The notes under the pieces are model-generated. The model saw only the letters and a list, made by a program, of their open reading frames with translations, did no database searches and was not told where the DNA came from. A DNA stretch of 64,000 bases from Aplectana chamaeleonis. Its lineage: Eukaryota > Nematoda > Chromadorea > Rhabditida > Cosmocercidae. Where the stretch lies: NCBI GenBank assembly GCA_029168955.1, contig JAPDOI010000271.1, forward strand, positions 338,001-402,000, read 5' to 3'. The position numbers were made by a program, and so were the translations under genes. Below, in pieces: positions 46,401 to 53,357 of this stretch; position 1 is the first letter of the stretch, and the number at the start of each line of letters is the position of its first letter.

Positions 46401-49310
46401 GTTTTCATTCAATATTGCTGCCAACTGACTCTCCACCTCCTCCTTTTTATGGGTTGTTAGGCTCCTCGCTGTTTATACCAAATTCTTGACCACATTGTTT
46501 TTCATGAATGAGGGGTGACAGCTACGCGAATGGATTAGCACGTTTTTCGATGCAGGTTTCGTGTACCATGCAGTCTGAACCTGATGATCCGAAATCCTTA
46601 TTCGTGTGTTCAGGAACGGTAGGTACTCGTCCGATCCGGGTTCTTCAGCTGTCAACTTTATTGAATCATGGTGTGAGTTCAGATTCGATAGAACACTACG
46701 GAGCGCTCCTTGTTCCTTTGCTGCAATGAATATGTCGTCGATATAGCGGCCGAAATATACCACATCCGAAGTCAGAGTGCTTCTTTCAAAGCTATCCATA
46801 AACAATATGGCAAGGAGTGGGGCGAGTCTGTTTCCCATAGCCAAGCCGCGTTTTTGTCGGTAGATGTTATTATGGAAGCTGAAGAAATTGAAGTCGACTA
46901 CTGTGGTGAGCAGTCTCTCGATGTCTTGTGCTGGAATGTCGAGGAGGTGAACGTCATGCTGATGTTGGCGTAATGAGTCCCCTTTGTTAACGAATCGTTC
47001 ACCAAAGATGTCAACGTGGCGGTCCGTAGATCAGCCCTTCCCCTTCGTCTCGTCTTCCGTCCCCCTCCCACCCTCCGCCAGCTACTCACGTCGTCTCGCC
47101 CTTATGAAGATCGTTGCAGAAGGAGCGGATGTACCTACTGCACAGGGAACACGAAAATCTGTGAGATGCAGAACGTGGTTTACAGGGTACGATGTGAGGC
47201 ATGTGGACAGTTCTATATTGGAGAAACTGGAAGGTCCTTACGATATCGCCTTGATGAGCACATGAGAGCGCTACGGGCTCCCCAATCTTACCCGAACAGC
47301 GCGTTCTCAAGGCACAGGACATCACATCATACCTTCGGAGACATACCGAGCATGAGTTTCGAAATCGTGCACAGGAATATATCGGACACAGCTGAGAGGA
47401 AGATTAGAGAGGCCATAGAGATAAAGAGACACCTTCCCCCCATGAACAACAGGGAGGAAATGAGAGAGGCACTGAGGCTGCTAACATCACACACAGATTA
47501 GAGCGTGATAGGACTGAACACCACAGCCATCTATACACCATTCCTACTCATGGGCATTGGTCATTTTTCAGTCCACGTGGGTCGCGAGTCGGTCATCGGC
47601 GAGAACTCTCTTCTCCCTCTCCTTCCCACCAGTACGTTCCTACCGCCTCCGCATCTTTCTTTGCTACATACATAATTTTATAGCCGTCTGAAGAAGGGTC
47701 TAAGACCCGAAACGTTGCGGATAAAGGGATTTTACATCTATCTCAACGCAGTATAGCCTCAATATCTAACGAATATCAGTTTTTTTCTTCCAATGACGTT
47801 TTTGGATCTATGTTTATAGCTGCTGCTGAGTTCTCTGAACCGAGTTAGGCTGGTTTCCTCAGTTGGGCTCTAAGGCACTCACCAAACAATTTTCATTGTG
47901 TTCAGAAAAAGACTCCATCATGAGGCAGTTTACTGCTATGTGTTTCACATTGAAAGGAGTTTGCGGCCAGTTGTCGATCTCTAACGAGGCTGGGATCATA
48001 CTTCCCGCGTCCAGCGACAGCGACAGTGCACATAAGGCATATTGATTTTTGGTCGGTATGGCTGGTAAATACTGCGTCGCGTCGCTCGTTGCTGTAAGTA
48101 TGATCCCGGCCTAAGTACAGCATTTGCCGCGGCGGCAGATGTAAAAAATCTGTGCAGGTCGATAGTCGAAGTGACGATCCTGCTATCATGATTGGTTGCA
48201 GCCCGATTATTGATCGAAATCACGAGAAAATCCGTATTGTAAAAACATGAAATTGTGTTTATAGGTCAAGGGAAAGTGGAAGCCAACCCGGTAGCCAGCT
48301 GCTCTATGATCCACATCAAGTGATTCCATACAAGTAAGATTTTTTTTCGGAATTTTTTAGGGTCTGGGTAGTTGCTAAATCATTTCAGTTTTTTTAATGG
48401 AGAAAATTGATTTTTTTTCTAGCCGGTCTAATATGAGCATTCCGGAGCATATGCCTGACCACATTTATGCCGAGTCTTCGGTGATCATGGCAAACAGCCC
48501 GGCTTTCCATTTGGATCGACCGATGAGGTTTGTGTCGGGTTAACACATTTCACTGAAAAACACTATGTGGAAAAAACCCTTCGTTTCATTTAAACCCGGG
48601 GTTCATAAATGTAAAATTGAACCATTACCGAGCAGCGTATGATCGTCGTTATTCGTGTCGGTGTATTCTGTCGAAGATATAGAGACCGCGTCCACATACG
48701 TAGACACTCAGAGGCGCAGACAACACCCACTCGACGAAAAATTCCGCGTTGACTGTAGCTGCTTCTCAACTTTCCAGATCACTGAATAGTTGGTCAAAGT
48801 CGCCCAGCGCCAGCTCCGAGCATCTAGCTCCCACTCCACTCCGACTGAATAACATCAAACAGCTGTTGAGGAACCTTCAAGGTGACGATGATGTAGCGGA
48901 AGAGTTCCATGGCGGCAGTATTGAACTTTTGGATACGCGGTATCCGCTGGAAGCTTATGGTAGGTTGACTTTAGCCGTGAGGATTAATTTTTTCCAAAGC
49001 GTGATCGGGATAGTTTGGATCTTCGAAACTTTAGTTTTCTCATTTGAATCTTTTAGGAAGCACGTACAAACCTCTTGGAGACGCTTGTGGGGAAGAGGAG
49101 CTGTCAGGCGTTGAGGCAGACCACGACCACGGCTCCAATACGGAGTCGAGTCGGGGCTACGACCTTGAGCCGCATGGTCCGGAAATCCGTCTGGGCAGTT
49201 GTGATGGCAGGGAGTCGCCGGCTCCACGCGGCACCTGCGATTTCCGACAGAGTCCGTCGTTATTCAACGACTCGTTCAAGTTGGAAATGTCCTCTTCGAT
49301 ACACACCTGA
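16385..49310 (+). CDS. unc-71: UNC-71/ADM-1-type ADAM pseudoprotease, 5' partial, 22 exons
   Basis: A type I membrane ADAM protein of about 991 residues plus a missing N-terminus. Exons: 16385-16498, 16564-16703, 20860-20975, 22305-22467, 28474-28563, 28620-28691, 32248-32392, 32473-32579, 40276-40421, 40478-40586, 41133-41297, 42763-42955, 43104-43315, 43377-43478, 43541-43618, 44401-44562, 44899-45056, 45112-45204, 48265-48333, 48423-48527, 48778-48959, 49057-49310. All have AG/GT borders and matching phases. In C. elegans UNC-71 guides motor axons and sex myoblasts without needing protease activity; that is family knowledge. Here the zinc motif is also destroyed, which supports orthology. 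Four introns of 3.5-7.7 kb are full of transposons. The first exon starts in phase 1, so at least one upstream exon exists. Confidence 0.95.
17640..18330. repeat. Dispersed repeat with GCTGAACACGA blocks and inverted ends
   Basis: GATTACGGTAGGCTACGGTG at about 17658 pairs with CACCGTAATCTACTGTAAG at about 18307. Blocks such as GGTG(G/C)TGAACACGA followed by GGGACCC recur at 17742 and 18117, and in inverse form at 18240. Relatives are at about 16100, 34140, 34500 and 34667. Confidence 0.5.
18461..18906. mobile_element. MITE, TTAA family 1
   Basis: Left end AGGCAGTGTTTACGATAAAT, right end ATCATCGTGGACGCTGCCT, each bordered by TCAA. The interior has the CTGGCTCGTTTTCTACCGTT block shared with the copy at 27240. 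It lies in the second traced ADAM intron. Confidence 0.7.
18980..19451. mobile_element. MITE, TTAA family 2
   Basis: Left end AGGCACAGTCCATCCTCAGA after TTAA; right end TTGGACTGTGCCC before TCAA. Interior nearly matches the copy at 25733, for example the block CATGGTGGACGAGTTGTCCG. Confidence 0.75.
19562..19862. mobile_element. MITE, family 6, with GC-rich palindromes at both ends
   Basis: Ends are TTAGGCGCTATTCATAC and GTATGGATAGAGCCTTA. Just inside each end is a palindrome built on GCGCGGCACGCGCGTGCCGC. A second copy is at 33023-33430. Confidence 0.75.
21281..21310 (-). ncRNA. Hammerhead-like core, minus strand
   Basis: Reading the minus strand: CTGAAGA, AA, a GG(T)C/G(A)GCC stem, then GAAAGC. 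It resembles the Penelope-like arm motif and may be the last remnant of another such element. Confidence 0.3.
21320..21374. repeat. Short direct repeat, 23 bp, two copies
   Basis: TGCCCAAAGTGGGCTAGAAA (followed by CCA) occurs at 21320 and again at 21352, a 32-bp period. Each copy contains the small palindrome GCCCAAAGTGGGC. Confidence 0.7.
23451..23648. mobile_element. Foldback hairpin element, about 80-bp arms
   Basis: The left arm starts CGTTCTCGGAGCCGAATTCC and the right arm ends GGAATTCGGCTCCGAGAACG. The arms pair through TTGCATCA(C/T)GC and GATAATCGTGCTA, leaving a loop of about 35 bp. It sits in the ADAM intron between exons 4 and 5. Confidence 0.8.
25733..26154. mobile_element. MITE, TTAA family 2, right end missing
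   Basis: Left end AGGCACAGTCCAACCTCGAG after TTAA (25729-25732). The interior matches the 18980 copy. Where the right terminal repeat should be, the sequence meets the next copy at a shared TTAA (26155-26158). Confidence 0.65.
26159..26632. mobile_element. MITE, TTAA family 2
   Basis: Left AGGCACAGTCCAACCTCAGA, right GAAGTTGGACTGTGTCT, with TTAA on both sides. After it, at 26637-26960, lies further family 2-like interior (TTGGTGGACGAGTTGTCTCA), so the insertion may be nested in an older copy. Confidence 0.75.
27240..27724. mobile_element. MITE, TTAA family 1, best left copy
   Basis: TTAA (27236-27239), then AGGCAGTGTTCACGATAA; the right end is TTATCGTGAACACTGCCT, then TTAA (27725-27728). 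The interior shares sequence with family 2, for example CATGGTGGACGAGTTTTCCG. Confidence 0.85.
27729..28208. mobile_element. MITE, TTAA family 1, tandem neighbour
   Basis: It begins AGGCAGTGTTCACGATAATC directly after the TTAA that closes the previous copy, and ends GATTTTCG...ATCGTGAACACTGCCT reversed before TTAA (28209-28212). The two elements share one TTAA. Confidence 0.85.
28474..40586 (+). CDS. unc-71: ADAM exons 5-10: metalloprotease-like domain, catalytically dead
   Basis: Six exons encode a reprolysin fold. It opens with [14 protein letters not shown], followed by [19 protein letters not shown], the [15 protein letters not shown] strand, [11 protein letters not shown] and SICTARSTT. 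The zinc-binding helix at 40321-40356 reads [12 protein letters not shown]. Active ADAMs have HExGHxxGxxHD, so the first histidine is Gln and the catalytic glutamate is Ala; the other two histidines remain. The Met-turn CVMND is kept. Exon 10 ([15 protein letters not shown]) ends the domain. The fold is preserved but proteolysis should not be possible. The intron before exon 9 spans 7.7 kb. Confidence 0.94.
29139..30934 (-). mobile_element. Tc1-like DNA transposon, degenerate
   Basis: CAGTGCGTTGCAAAACTATA at the left pairs with CAACGCACTG at the right; both ends are bordered by TA, the Tc1/mariner target. An internal direct repeat (AAACTATACGACATA at 29150 and AAATTATACGACATA at 29325) gives the IR/DR arrangement of some Tc1 elements. 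It lies in the ADAM intron between exons 6 and 7, opposite to the gene. Confidence 0.85.
29426..30430 (-). pseudogene. Tc1-like transposase, broken
   Basis: The 3' part (29426-29728) carries [18 protein letters not shown], the final block of the DDE domain of Tc1 transposases, with the catalytic glutamate in ENLW. Further fragments are at 29989-30207 and 30119-30427, in different frames and with stops. An oligo-A run at 30157-30180 also interrupts it. The enzyme would cut and paste the element at TA sites; this copy cannot make it. Confidence 0.75.
31170..31320. mobile_element. Short MITE, AGGGATAGCTGCGGAC ends
   Basis: Left AGGGATAGCTGCGGAC (about 31186) and right GTCCGCAGCTATCCCT pair perfectly, and outer bases (TTGGGGTAGCC and GGTTACACCAA) pair loosely. 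Total about 150 bp. Confidence 0.75.
33023..33430. mobile_element. MITE, family 6
   Basis: Ends TTAGGCGCTATTCATACTCA and GAGTATGAATAGCGCC. The GCCAGCGCGGCACGCGCG block next to the left end is shared with the 19562 copy. The AT-rich interior near 33240-33300 may be a second insertion. Confidence 0.7.
34770..35266. mobile_element. MITE, TTAA family 3
   Basis: Left TTAA, then AGGCAGCAGACACGCTCAAA; right TTCGAGCGTGTCTGCTGCCT, then TTGA. The interior has no transposase. A partial relative is at 39126. Confidence 0.8.
36149..36632. mobile_element. MITE, TTAA family 2
   Basis: TTAA, then AGGCACAGCACATCCTCAGA; right end GGTGTCCTGTGTCT, then TTAA. The interior is related to the segment at 26640-26950 on the other strand. 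Confidence 0.75.
37343..37580. mobile_element. Near-perfect foldback MITE, 238 bp, TA-flanked
   Basis: CAGTTGACCGCAATGTTAAA at the left and TTTAACACTGCGGTCAACTG at the right, bordered by TA on both sides. The arms pair for about 100 bp (ACTACGGTA, GATTTCGTCATCGATCGGCG), leaving a loop near 37450-37478. The RNA would form a long hairpin. Confidence 0.85.
37640..38165. other. Unassigned open region, frames open on both strands
   Basis: A 157-codon frame is open on the minus strand (37642-38115) and a 102-codon frame on the plus strand (37679-37987). Neither has a recognisable motif or splice borders, and the region lies inside a 7.7-kb ADAM intron. It may be a fragment of an unrecognised repeat. 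Confidence 0.3.
38169..38584. mobile_element. MITE, TTAA family 4 (diverged)
   Basis: Left AGGCATCTTTCGCGCTGAAA after TTGA; right GCATACGATGCCT before TTAA (38585-38588). The cleaner copy is at 54221-54828. Confidence 0.55.
39126..39250. mobile_element. MITE, TTAA family 3, left-end fragment
   Basis: AGGCAGCAAACACGCTCGAA after TCAA, then interior matching the 34770 element in reverse order of its right half (TTGGAAGCGTCAAAAA). The opposite end is absent. Confidence 0.55.
40796..40929. mobile_element. Short MITE, family 5
   Basis: Left GGGCGTCGTATATAATTC and right AAGTATAAACGACGCC; inner CTGCCGCCGAGCGG pairs with CCGCTCGGCGGCT. Related to the element at 6487. Confidence 0.7.
41133..43478 (+). 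CDS. unc-71: ADAM exons 11-14: disintegrin and cysteine-rich domains
   Basis: Exon 11 starts the disintegrin domain ([19 protein letters not shown], then [15 protein letters not shown]). Exon 12 gives the integrin-binding loop [14 protein letters not shown] at 42784-42825, which lacks RGD and resembles the usual ADAM CRxxxxxCDxxExC form. It continues [17 protein letters not shown]. Exons 13 and 14 encode the cysteine-rich region ([29 protein letters not shown], then [16 protein letters not shown]). The intron between exons 11 and 12 contains a second, partial copy of exon 11 inside a 576-bp tandem duplication. Confidence 0.95.
41191..42342. repeat. 576-bp recent tandem duplication spanning part of ADAM exon 11
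   Basis: Copy 1 is 41191-41766 and copy 2 is 41767-42342. They differ at only a handful of sites (for example GTGCCGAATA versus TTTCGAATAT). The unit contains the last 107 bp of exon 11, its donor and intronic sequence. Copy 2 therefore holds a second exon fragment with an intact GT donor but not the original acceptor. An AG at the join (TTATCCAG) could act as an acceptor, but that would shift the frame. Confidence 0.95.
41570..42510. repeat. GACCGCG minisatellite-like tract
   Basis: Units close to ACCGACCGCGTGGCAATGCG recur every 20-25 bp with wide variation, for example near 41573, 41623, 41707, 42357, 42395, 42437 and 42470. Part lies inside the 576-bp duplication. Confidence 0.55.
43541..45056 (+). 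CDS. unc-71: ADAM exons 15-17: EGF-like module and transmembrane helix
   Basis: The EGF module is split over two exons: [16 protein letters not shown], then [14 protein letters not shown]. After a juxtamembrane linker rich in Thr, Arg and Ser, the hydrophobic helix runs TLLGILLL (end of exon 16), then [16 protein letters not shown] (exon 17), with stop-transfer residues RRRS just after it. An intron therefore cuts the helix. The remainder of exon 17 is an acidic cytoplasmic segment ([15 protein letters not shown]). Confidence 0.94.
45112..49310 (+). CDS. unc-71: ADAM exons 18-22: cytoplasmic tail and stop
   Basis: The tail is long, about 270 residues counting the end of exon 17. It is polar with several tyrosines in small motifs (HVYGAL, LLYDPH, HIYAESS), a serine- and proline-rich stretch ([18 protein letters not shown]) and an acidic last exon ending in [10 protein letters not shown] and TGA. 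No SH3 ligand of the PxxPxR type is obvious. The 3-kb intron between exons 18 and 19 holds the Penelope-like element and a small MITE. Phases match at every junction, which supports these exons although tails are poorly conserved. Confidence 0.85.
45591..45622 (-). ncRNA. Penelope-type hammerhead-like motif, left arm
   Basis: On the minus strand: CTGAAGA, A, the stem GGGTC-TAA-GACCC, then GAAAC. It lies outside the endonuclease gene within the arm, where Penelope-like elements are known to carry hammerhead motifs. The spacer A is as I remember from related elements. Stems I and III were not resolved by eye. Confidence 0.6.
45807..46977 (-). pseudogene. Penelope-like reverse transcriptase and GIY-YIG endonuclease, one stop
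   Basis: One minus-strand frame runs from the arm border to a stop at 45807, with a single TAA at 46473-46475. The first part holds [20 protein letters not shown] and the catalytic RYIDDIFIA (about 46725-46748) of a reverse transcriptase whose N-terminal half is missing. After the TAA comes a linker, then a CxxC-type cluster (CRRSGCTYC) and the GIY-YIG block [20 protein letters not shown] with the later DEH. Such enzymes prime reverse transcription at a nick they make. The missing front and the stop make this copy inactive. Confidence 0.88.
46978..47501 (+). pseudogene. Penelope-like GIY-YIG endonuclease fragment, plus strand
   Basis: This is the inverted second copy of the endonuclease part, open from 47016 to the stop at 47501. 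It differs from the minus copy by only a few residues ([18 protein letters not shown] against [18 protein letters not shown]). It has no reverse-transcriptase part. Confidence 0.85.
47687..47720 (+). ncRNA. Penelope-type hammerhead-like motif, right arm
   Basis: The plus-strand twin of the left-arm motif: CTGAAGA (47688-47694), A, GGGTC, TAA, GACCC, GAAAC (47709-47713). The two copies are identical. Confidence 0.6.
47987..48113. mobile_element. Short MITE, GGGATCATACTT ends
   Basis: GGCTGGGATCATACTT at the left pairs with AAGTATGATCCCGGCC at the right. The interior has GCGACAGCGACAG as in the larger family at 51588 and 59848. It lies in an ADAM intron. Confidence 0.7.
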
Positions 49311-49726
49311 TCGGTTTCCTATAGAAGAGTGAATGAGCTGTGATGTTAAGTGCTTCTAGAGTAGTTAGAAGTCTTCTACATGTACTATAAATGTTTAGCT
49401 ATTTTTACAATTCCTTAAGAAATGATCTCACCAGGTTCAGTCACTTGAACGGTATGCTGCTCATCTTGTCTCGTTGTTTCTTTCGGTCGTTCTGCTGAAA
49501 CTTTGTTCGGGTATGGGAGCTCTGAGATAGTACCCTGCTCGTTTTCATATTGTCCCAGACAGTGCCTAATAATCCTTCAGTTTTGATAACACTTTTCTGA
49601 CCTCTATTCGCGACATTGAGATTTTTGTATGGTGATCTTGTCATTCACGTTAATTGTTAATAGGTTGCAATATATTATAATTTATTAATCAAGCTGTATT
49701 CGATTACTATAAGCTTTATGAACAAC

Positions 49727-49732
49727 AATAAA
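49727..49732 (+). promoter_or_regulatory. unc-71: Candidate polyadenylation signal of the ADAM gene
   Basis: AATAAA about 420 bp after the ADAM stop, in AT-rich DNA. No closer canonical signal was seen. Confidence 0.35.
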
Positions 49733-49795
49733 GTTAGATTGCTCATTTAGAGGTGTGTAGTAGGTCATCATGTGGAAGTTGTTGTTGCATTTCAC

Positions 49796-50520
49796 TGACT
49801 AGGGACCACCCAGAACACAAAATGGAGTCAGCAAAAACGGTCTTTTGGGTTTGTAGGCGAGGGAAAAAGAGACAATTACGAAATTTTTCATTACACTCTA
49901 TGTGTCGCGCCAATCGCGACGAATGCGCGCCCGTGATTTTCAAATGTCATTATTCGCGCCGAAACGCCGCCTCCGATTCAAAATATGCGTTTTGCGCCGG
50001 TCGCATGGTGATGCCCTACTCCACATCGACGAGGCAAATGGGCCTAAAAAGTTTGCGGCATTCATCGTTTCCTTATCGACGACGGCAGCCTGTTTATCTC
50101 TTCAACTTCTACGACGTTAATCGGTGTATCTCATGTTAATAAATCTCTCATGATCTATTTATTACAAGCCACGGCGCAACATTATGCACCTGGGTAGACC
50201 AAAAAATGGCCAAAACAATCTTTGGTAAAATTCTATTCATTGCACAGTAGAATAACTTACATCGCAAAAAAAAAACCGTAAATGGACCTCATACTTATGT
50301 TCAACGGCCCAATTTACCCACTGGACGGAATTTGGGCGGAAAAAAAAGTGATCTCTTAACTCCCAGAAATGGGACTGAGCTTCCGGTTTCTTCCCTTTTC
50401 GGGTGGTTCTTTGATCTATGCACCTGCATTGAGTGAAATTCTGAAACTTTGAATTAGTTCTTTTTGCCCTAGTCACACCCCTCAATAGACCGTTTTTCGA
50501 CTCAGGGTGATCCCTAGTCA
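49796..50520. mobile_element. Inverted-repeat element, GACTAGGGA(C/T)CACCC ends
   Basis: Left GACTAGGGACCACCC and right GGGTGATCCCTAGTC; just inside, AAAACGGTCTTTTG pairs with a copy near 50480. The interior has no transposase ORF. Confidence 0.65.
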
Positions 50521-50521
50521 C

Positions 50522-50831
50522 CTATCGCGGGTTCGTTATAGATAGTACTAAAGGGCTAGCGTTTGCAGGAGGTGGAGGATTACCGATGCCGCGGTCGACG
50601 GTATGCTTCCTGGCAGGGCTCATATCGGCAACTAAACTCGGCAGATCTGGGGTCCGCTGGGGTTTTAAGAAGCCGGAAATAGACCAACGTATTAATAAAC
50701 CAATTGCGACTGGATACCAGATGAAGAGAAGGTAGACGATCTGAAGTAGTAATAGGCACAATACTGCTCGGGGGATTTTGTCAGGAGGAAGAGGGTGAGT
50801 TTTCGCGTCTTCGTCCTTTTTGAACAGCTCG
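50522..50831 (-). CDS. Possible terminal exon of an unknown membrane protein
   Basis: A minus-strand frame opens at an AG acceptor (exon start 50831) and runs to TAG at 50522-50524, about 102 residues. It begins acidic and basic (ELFKKDEDAK), then has a strong hydrophobic segment AVLCLLLLQIVYLLFIWYPV, followed by a polar tail with PPPPANAS. This looks like one membrane helix with a cytosolic or luminal tail. The stop sits two bases from the end of the neighbouring inverted-repeat element, so the last residues may be element-derived. I know no family match. Confidence 0.3.
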
Positions 50832-51243
50832 CTTCAAACTCATTTTTGAGCGAAGCTATGGTGATACTAATGCCCCTGGCGTTGAGGGCTCCCAGTGATA
50901 TAGCCATTTTTCAGGTTCCGTAGATAAATGGAAAAGACGCGGGAACGCGCCATCGCGCGCTTTCTAGCCAAATCCTACTGGCGGTATGGTACTTTGCTTT
51001 GATTGAGTCTTCCGATAGAGAGCCCAAAAAGGTACAAACTTTTCCCCTGTGTCTTTGCGGGCGCAGTGTTGGATGACTATGTGCGGCAGAGACGCAGAGC
51101 GAAAGTTCCTGTTCCTCTGGGTTCTCAATCGATTCACGTGGCTGGAACAAAGTATACAAAGTAGCTCCATGGGGTAAGACAGCCTCTGAGTGCGAAATCG
51201 CAAAAAGGCGGGCAAAGGTTGGGAAGAGCGAGGGGCAGCTATT

Positions 51244-51480
51244 AGATGGCACCGATGGTTGTGGCTGTAGGCTCCCGTCAGTGTCTGTCGAATGCAGGAC
51301 TGGGCCGTCCTCTTCCGTTTCTAGTGGTCGGTGCCAATCGATTGAACAGGCGCACTGCGGACGGCTCAGTTCGGCCACAACGAAGGGATTTGCACCTTGG
51401 AAAGCAATGCATTGCACGTATCGACCGGAACAGTTTAGGCGTGCTTGTTATACCAAAAGTTTGCGACCGTGACAGGTGCG
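51244..51480 (-). other. Weak minus-strand coding candidate
   Basis: The frame 50911-51417 is open on the minus strand for 168 codons, with an acidic stretch (WHRPLETEEDGPVLHSTD). A plus-strand frame of 302 codons overlaps it but crosses two repeat elements. Neither has a known domain. Confidence 0.2.
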
Positions 51481-51587
51481 GTCAACTGTTACGAATCGTG
51501 CTGGCACCGGGCCTACACAGTAGAAAAATGCTGTCGCAAGAACAGTTTGCAGCACCTTTGGCGGTCGCTGGCTTGAAAGGATGTTAT

Positions 51588-52155
51588 GTCAATGGCATAG
51601 TTTTGCGACACGCGGTCGCGTCGCTCTGCACGGTGACAGCGACCGCCTCTCGCCTTTTAAATCTGTCACTGTCGCAGTGCGCTGCTCAGCGGCCAGGGAT
51701 GAGCGGAGCTCCGCTTTTCGCGTCCCGAAACTCGCAAAAAACTCAGCAAAATGCAAAAATGTCGGGTGATCTGGGAGGAAGGAAACATCAGATGATTTCC
51801 GAATTTTTCCGCGTTTCGCGTTCCGAAAACCGAATTCCCGCGCATTTGCAGGCGTTTCGCCCCCGATTTCCGAAGTTTTGCCCCCGATTTCCGAAACCCG
51901 AGAAAAAAGATTCTGTTCCGAAAACCGATTTCCGAAATTTCATATTTTTGTTCCGCTCATCCCTGACAGCGACAGTGGCAACGACAGGCATCCGCACATT
52001 TGCACTATGTCAGCCCTCCGCGAAACGTCGCTGCGACGGACACGCGACAACTGTTCCTACGTGGGCCAGCGTCATTGCTCCGATGCTGGTACCGGCACGA
52101 TTTGTGCTAAATGTCATGACTGTCGCTCATAACAGAGACAGTGTATACCATTGAC
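51588..52155. mobile_element. MITE with GCGACAGCGACAG core, split by a nested element
   Basis: Ends TCAATGGCATAGTTTTGCGA and GTGTATACCATTGA. Apart from an insert at 51695-51964 it matches, in reverse, the element at 59848-60141. Confidence 0.75.
51695..51964. mobile_element. Nested MITE, AGGGATGAGCGGA ends
   Basis: AGGGATGAGCGGA at the left and TCCGCTCATCCCT at the right pair perfectly. The interior repeats CCGATTTCCGAA-like units. It interrupts the larger MITE, so it is the younger insertion. Confidence 0.75.
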
Positions 52156-52269
52156 CTTATGCCTGAAATGTGGAAACCGTGCGGTAATCGGTCGCTGTCG
52201 CGGCTGTCCGTCGCCGTGCAGTGCGCTGCGACGGGTGCCAGCGACATGGACCCAGCCAAATCCAGTATC

Positions 52270-52440
52270 GAGCCTGGTGTTTCTTCTCCCTGAGCGACAG
52301 CGACAGCTGGCCCTCAGGCCTAGTGCATACTTCGCGCGACGGGCGACGCGACATAGTGTTTGTCATAGAAAACGACCGAAAGTAGATATTCCTGATGTGC
52401 ACTGTCGCTGTGGTGGTAAGTATGCAGTAAGCCTCAGTGA
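52270..52440. repeat. Fragment related to the GCGACAG repeat group
   Basis: It contains GAGCGACAGCGACAGCTGG and GCCTAGTGCATACTTCGCGC, the latter resembling TTAGTGCATACTTGCGTCGC at 56264 and TAATGCATACTTGCGTCGC at 60868. Confidence 0.45.
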
Positions 52441-52618
52441 CTTCGCAGTGTTCTGCGACCGCGACAAGCCTGTCGTAGGGTATAACAATGGCCTTAGACA
52501 TGCGAAAACGGGGATTTTTTGACCTTAGTGAGCATTGCACGTGCGTATTGGCCATGCTGGCTACAGCCGATCGGCTGACTATGATAAGCGCCGTAGTGTC
52601 TCTCTGCGATCGATGAAC

Positions 52619-52905
52619 CGGGGGCGGCACGCACGTACGCGGCGGGTTAAGTTTGGGTCAGGCAGGGTTTGGGGCGTCGTCGCGTTTGATGATTGCTGTG
52701 CGAGTGCTGGAGATAATCAATAGTTGGTGTCTCAACGAGGTTTCGGCCGCCCCACCGACCCAGGTAGGGTTTGCGAGGGAACGATTTTTCAGTGCTGGCC
52801 TAACCCCCTTTCAGCCCTGGCACTGCTATCATCAAACGCGCCGACGCTCCAAACCCTGCCTAACCCCAATACAATCCGCCGCGTACGTGCGTGCCGCCCT
52901 GGAAT
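52619..52905. mobile_element. Foldback element, GCACGCACGTACGCGGCGG ends
   Basis: The left arm GGCGGCACGCACGTACGCGG pairs with CCGCGTACGTGCGTGCCGCC. Pairing continues through GGCAGGGTTTGG and CGCGTTTGATGAT. The short loop lies near 52730-52790. Confidence 0.75.
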
Positions 52906-53067
52906 GTCATGTGCGTCATTGAGGTAAGGCTTGGCTGTGTCAACGACGTGTACTGTCAGCCAGCCTCGGCGCTGTCCAATAGCGGCCGCTCACTCATTCC
53001 CTTCGCATTTATCCGCTTCTCCCAAGTTTTGACATCTTAAAACCATAATTCTTCTGAGGTTGTTTAG

Positions 53068-53280
53068 TTAGTTAGGAATGTTATTCTTACCACGACATAT
53101 ATTCCTGACAAGTACTCTACAGTGCTTTCGCTGTTCCCAAATATAAGAATGCAGACTGCCAACACTGGATGACGAAGTGCTATCAGAGCCATGGCGCAGA
53201 TGTGGATTATTACCTGCGGATTGATAATGAAGTATTGACTTGAATTGAAGCACATGAGACAAATTTCCTATCATCAATTT
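53068..53280 (-). other. Possible small minus-strand exons, unassigned
   Basis: On the minus strand a segment ending ATCAATCCGCAG before GTAATA, then an AG acceptor and an exon reading VCILIFGNSESTVEYLSG before GTAAGA. The split keeps one frame (QSA to VCI). It could belong to the chemoreceptor at higher coordinates, but nothing proves it. Confidence 0.2.
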
Positions 53281-53357
53281 TCACTGGCTGCACCAGTACT
53301 TTCACTGGCTGCTCAGTTCATAAAGGTCAAGAACTGCCCTTCCTGGACGGAGTGTAA

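Larger units (their letters stand above)
45531..47777. mobile_element. Penelope-like element with 800-bp inverted arms
   Basis: Arms 45531-46330 and 46978-47777 are inverted copies about 99% alike, each carrying a GIY-YIG endonuclease coding segment and the 3' flank. The 647 bp between them holds the only reverse-transcriptase part, on the minus strand. Penelope-like elements often insert as partial inverted or tandem copies, so one 5'-truncated copy plus one longer copy explains this. It lies in the ADAM intron between exons 18 and 19. ATATCAGTTTTTTT occurs just outside the left arm (about 45475) and at the right edge, perhaps a target duplication. Confidence 0.9.

Noticed and set aside
51246..52154. 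302-codon plus-strand ORF
   Set aside because: It runs across a MITE and a nested MITE, has no known domain, and changes character at each element edge. It is a chance frame in GC-rich repeats.
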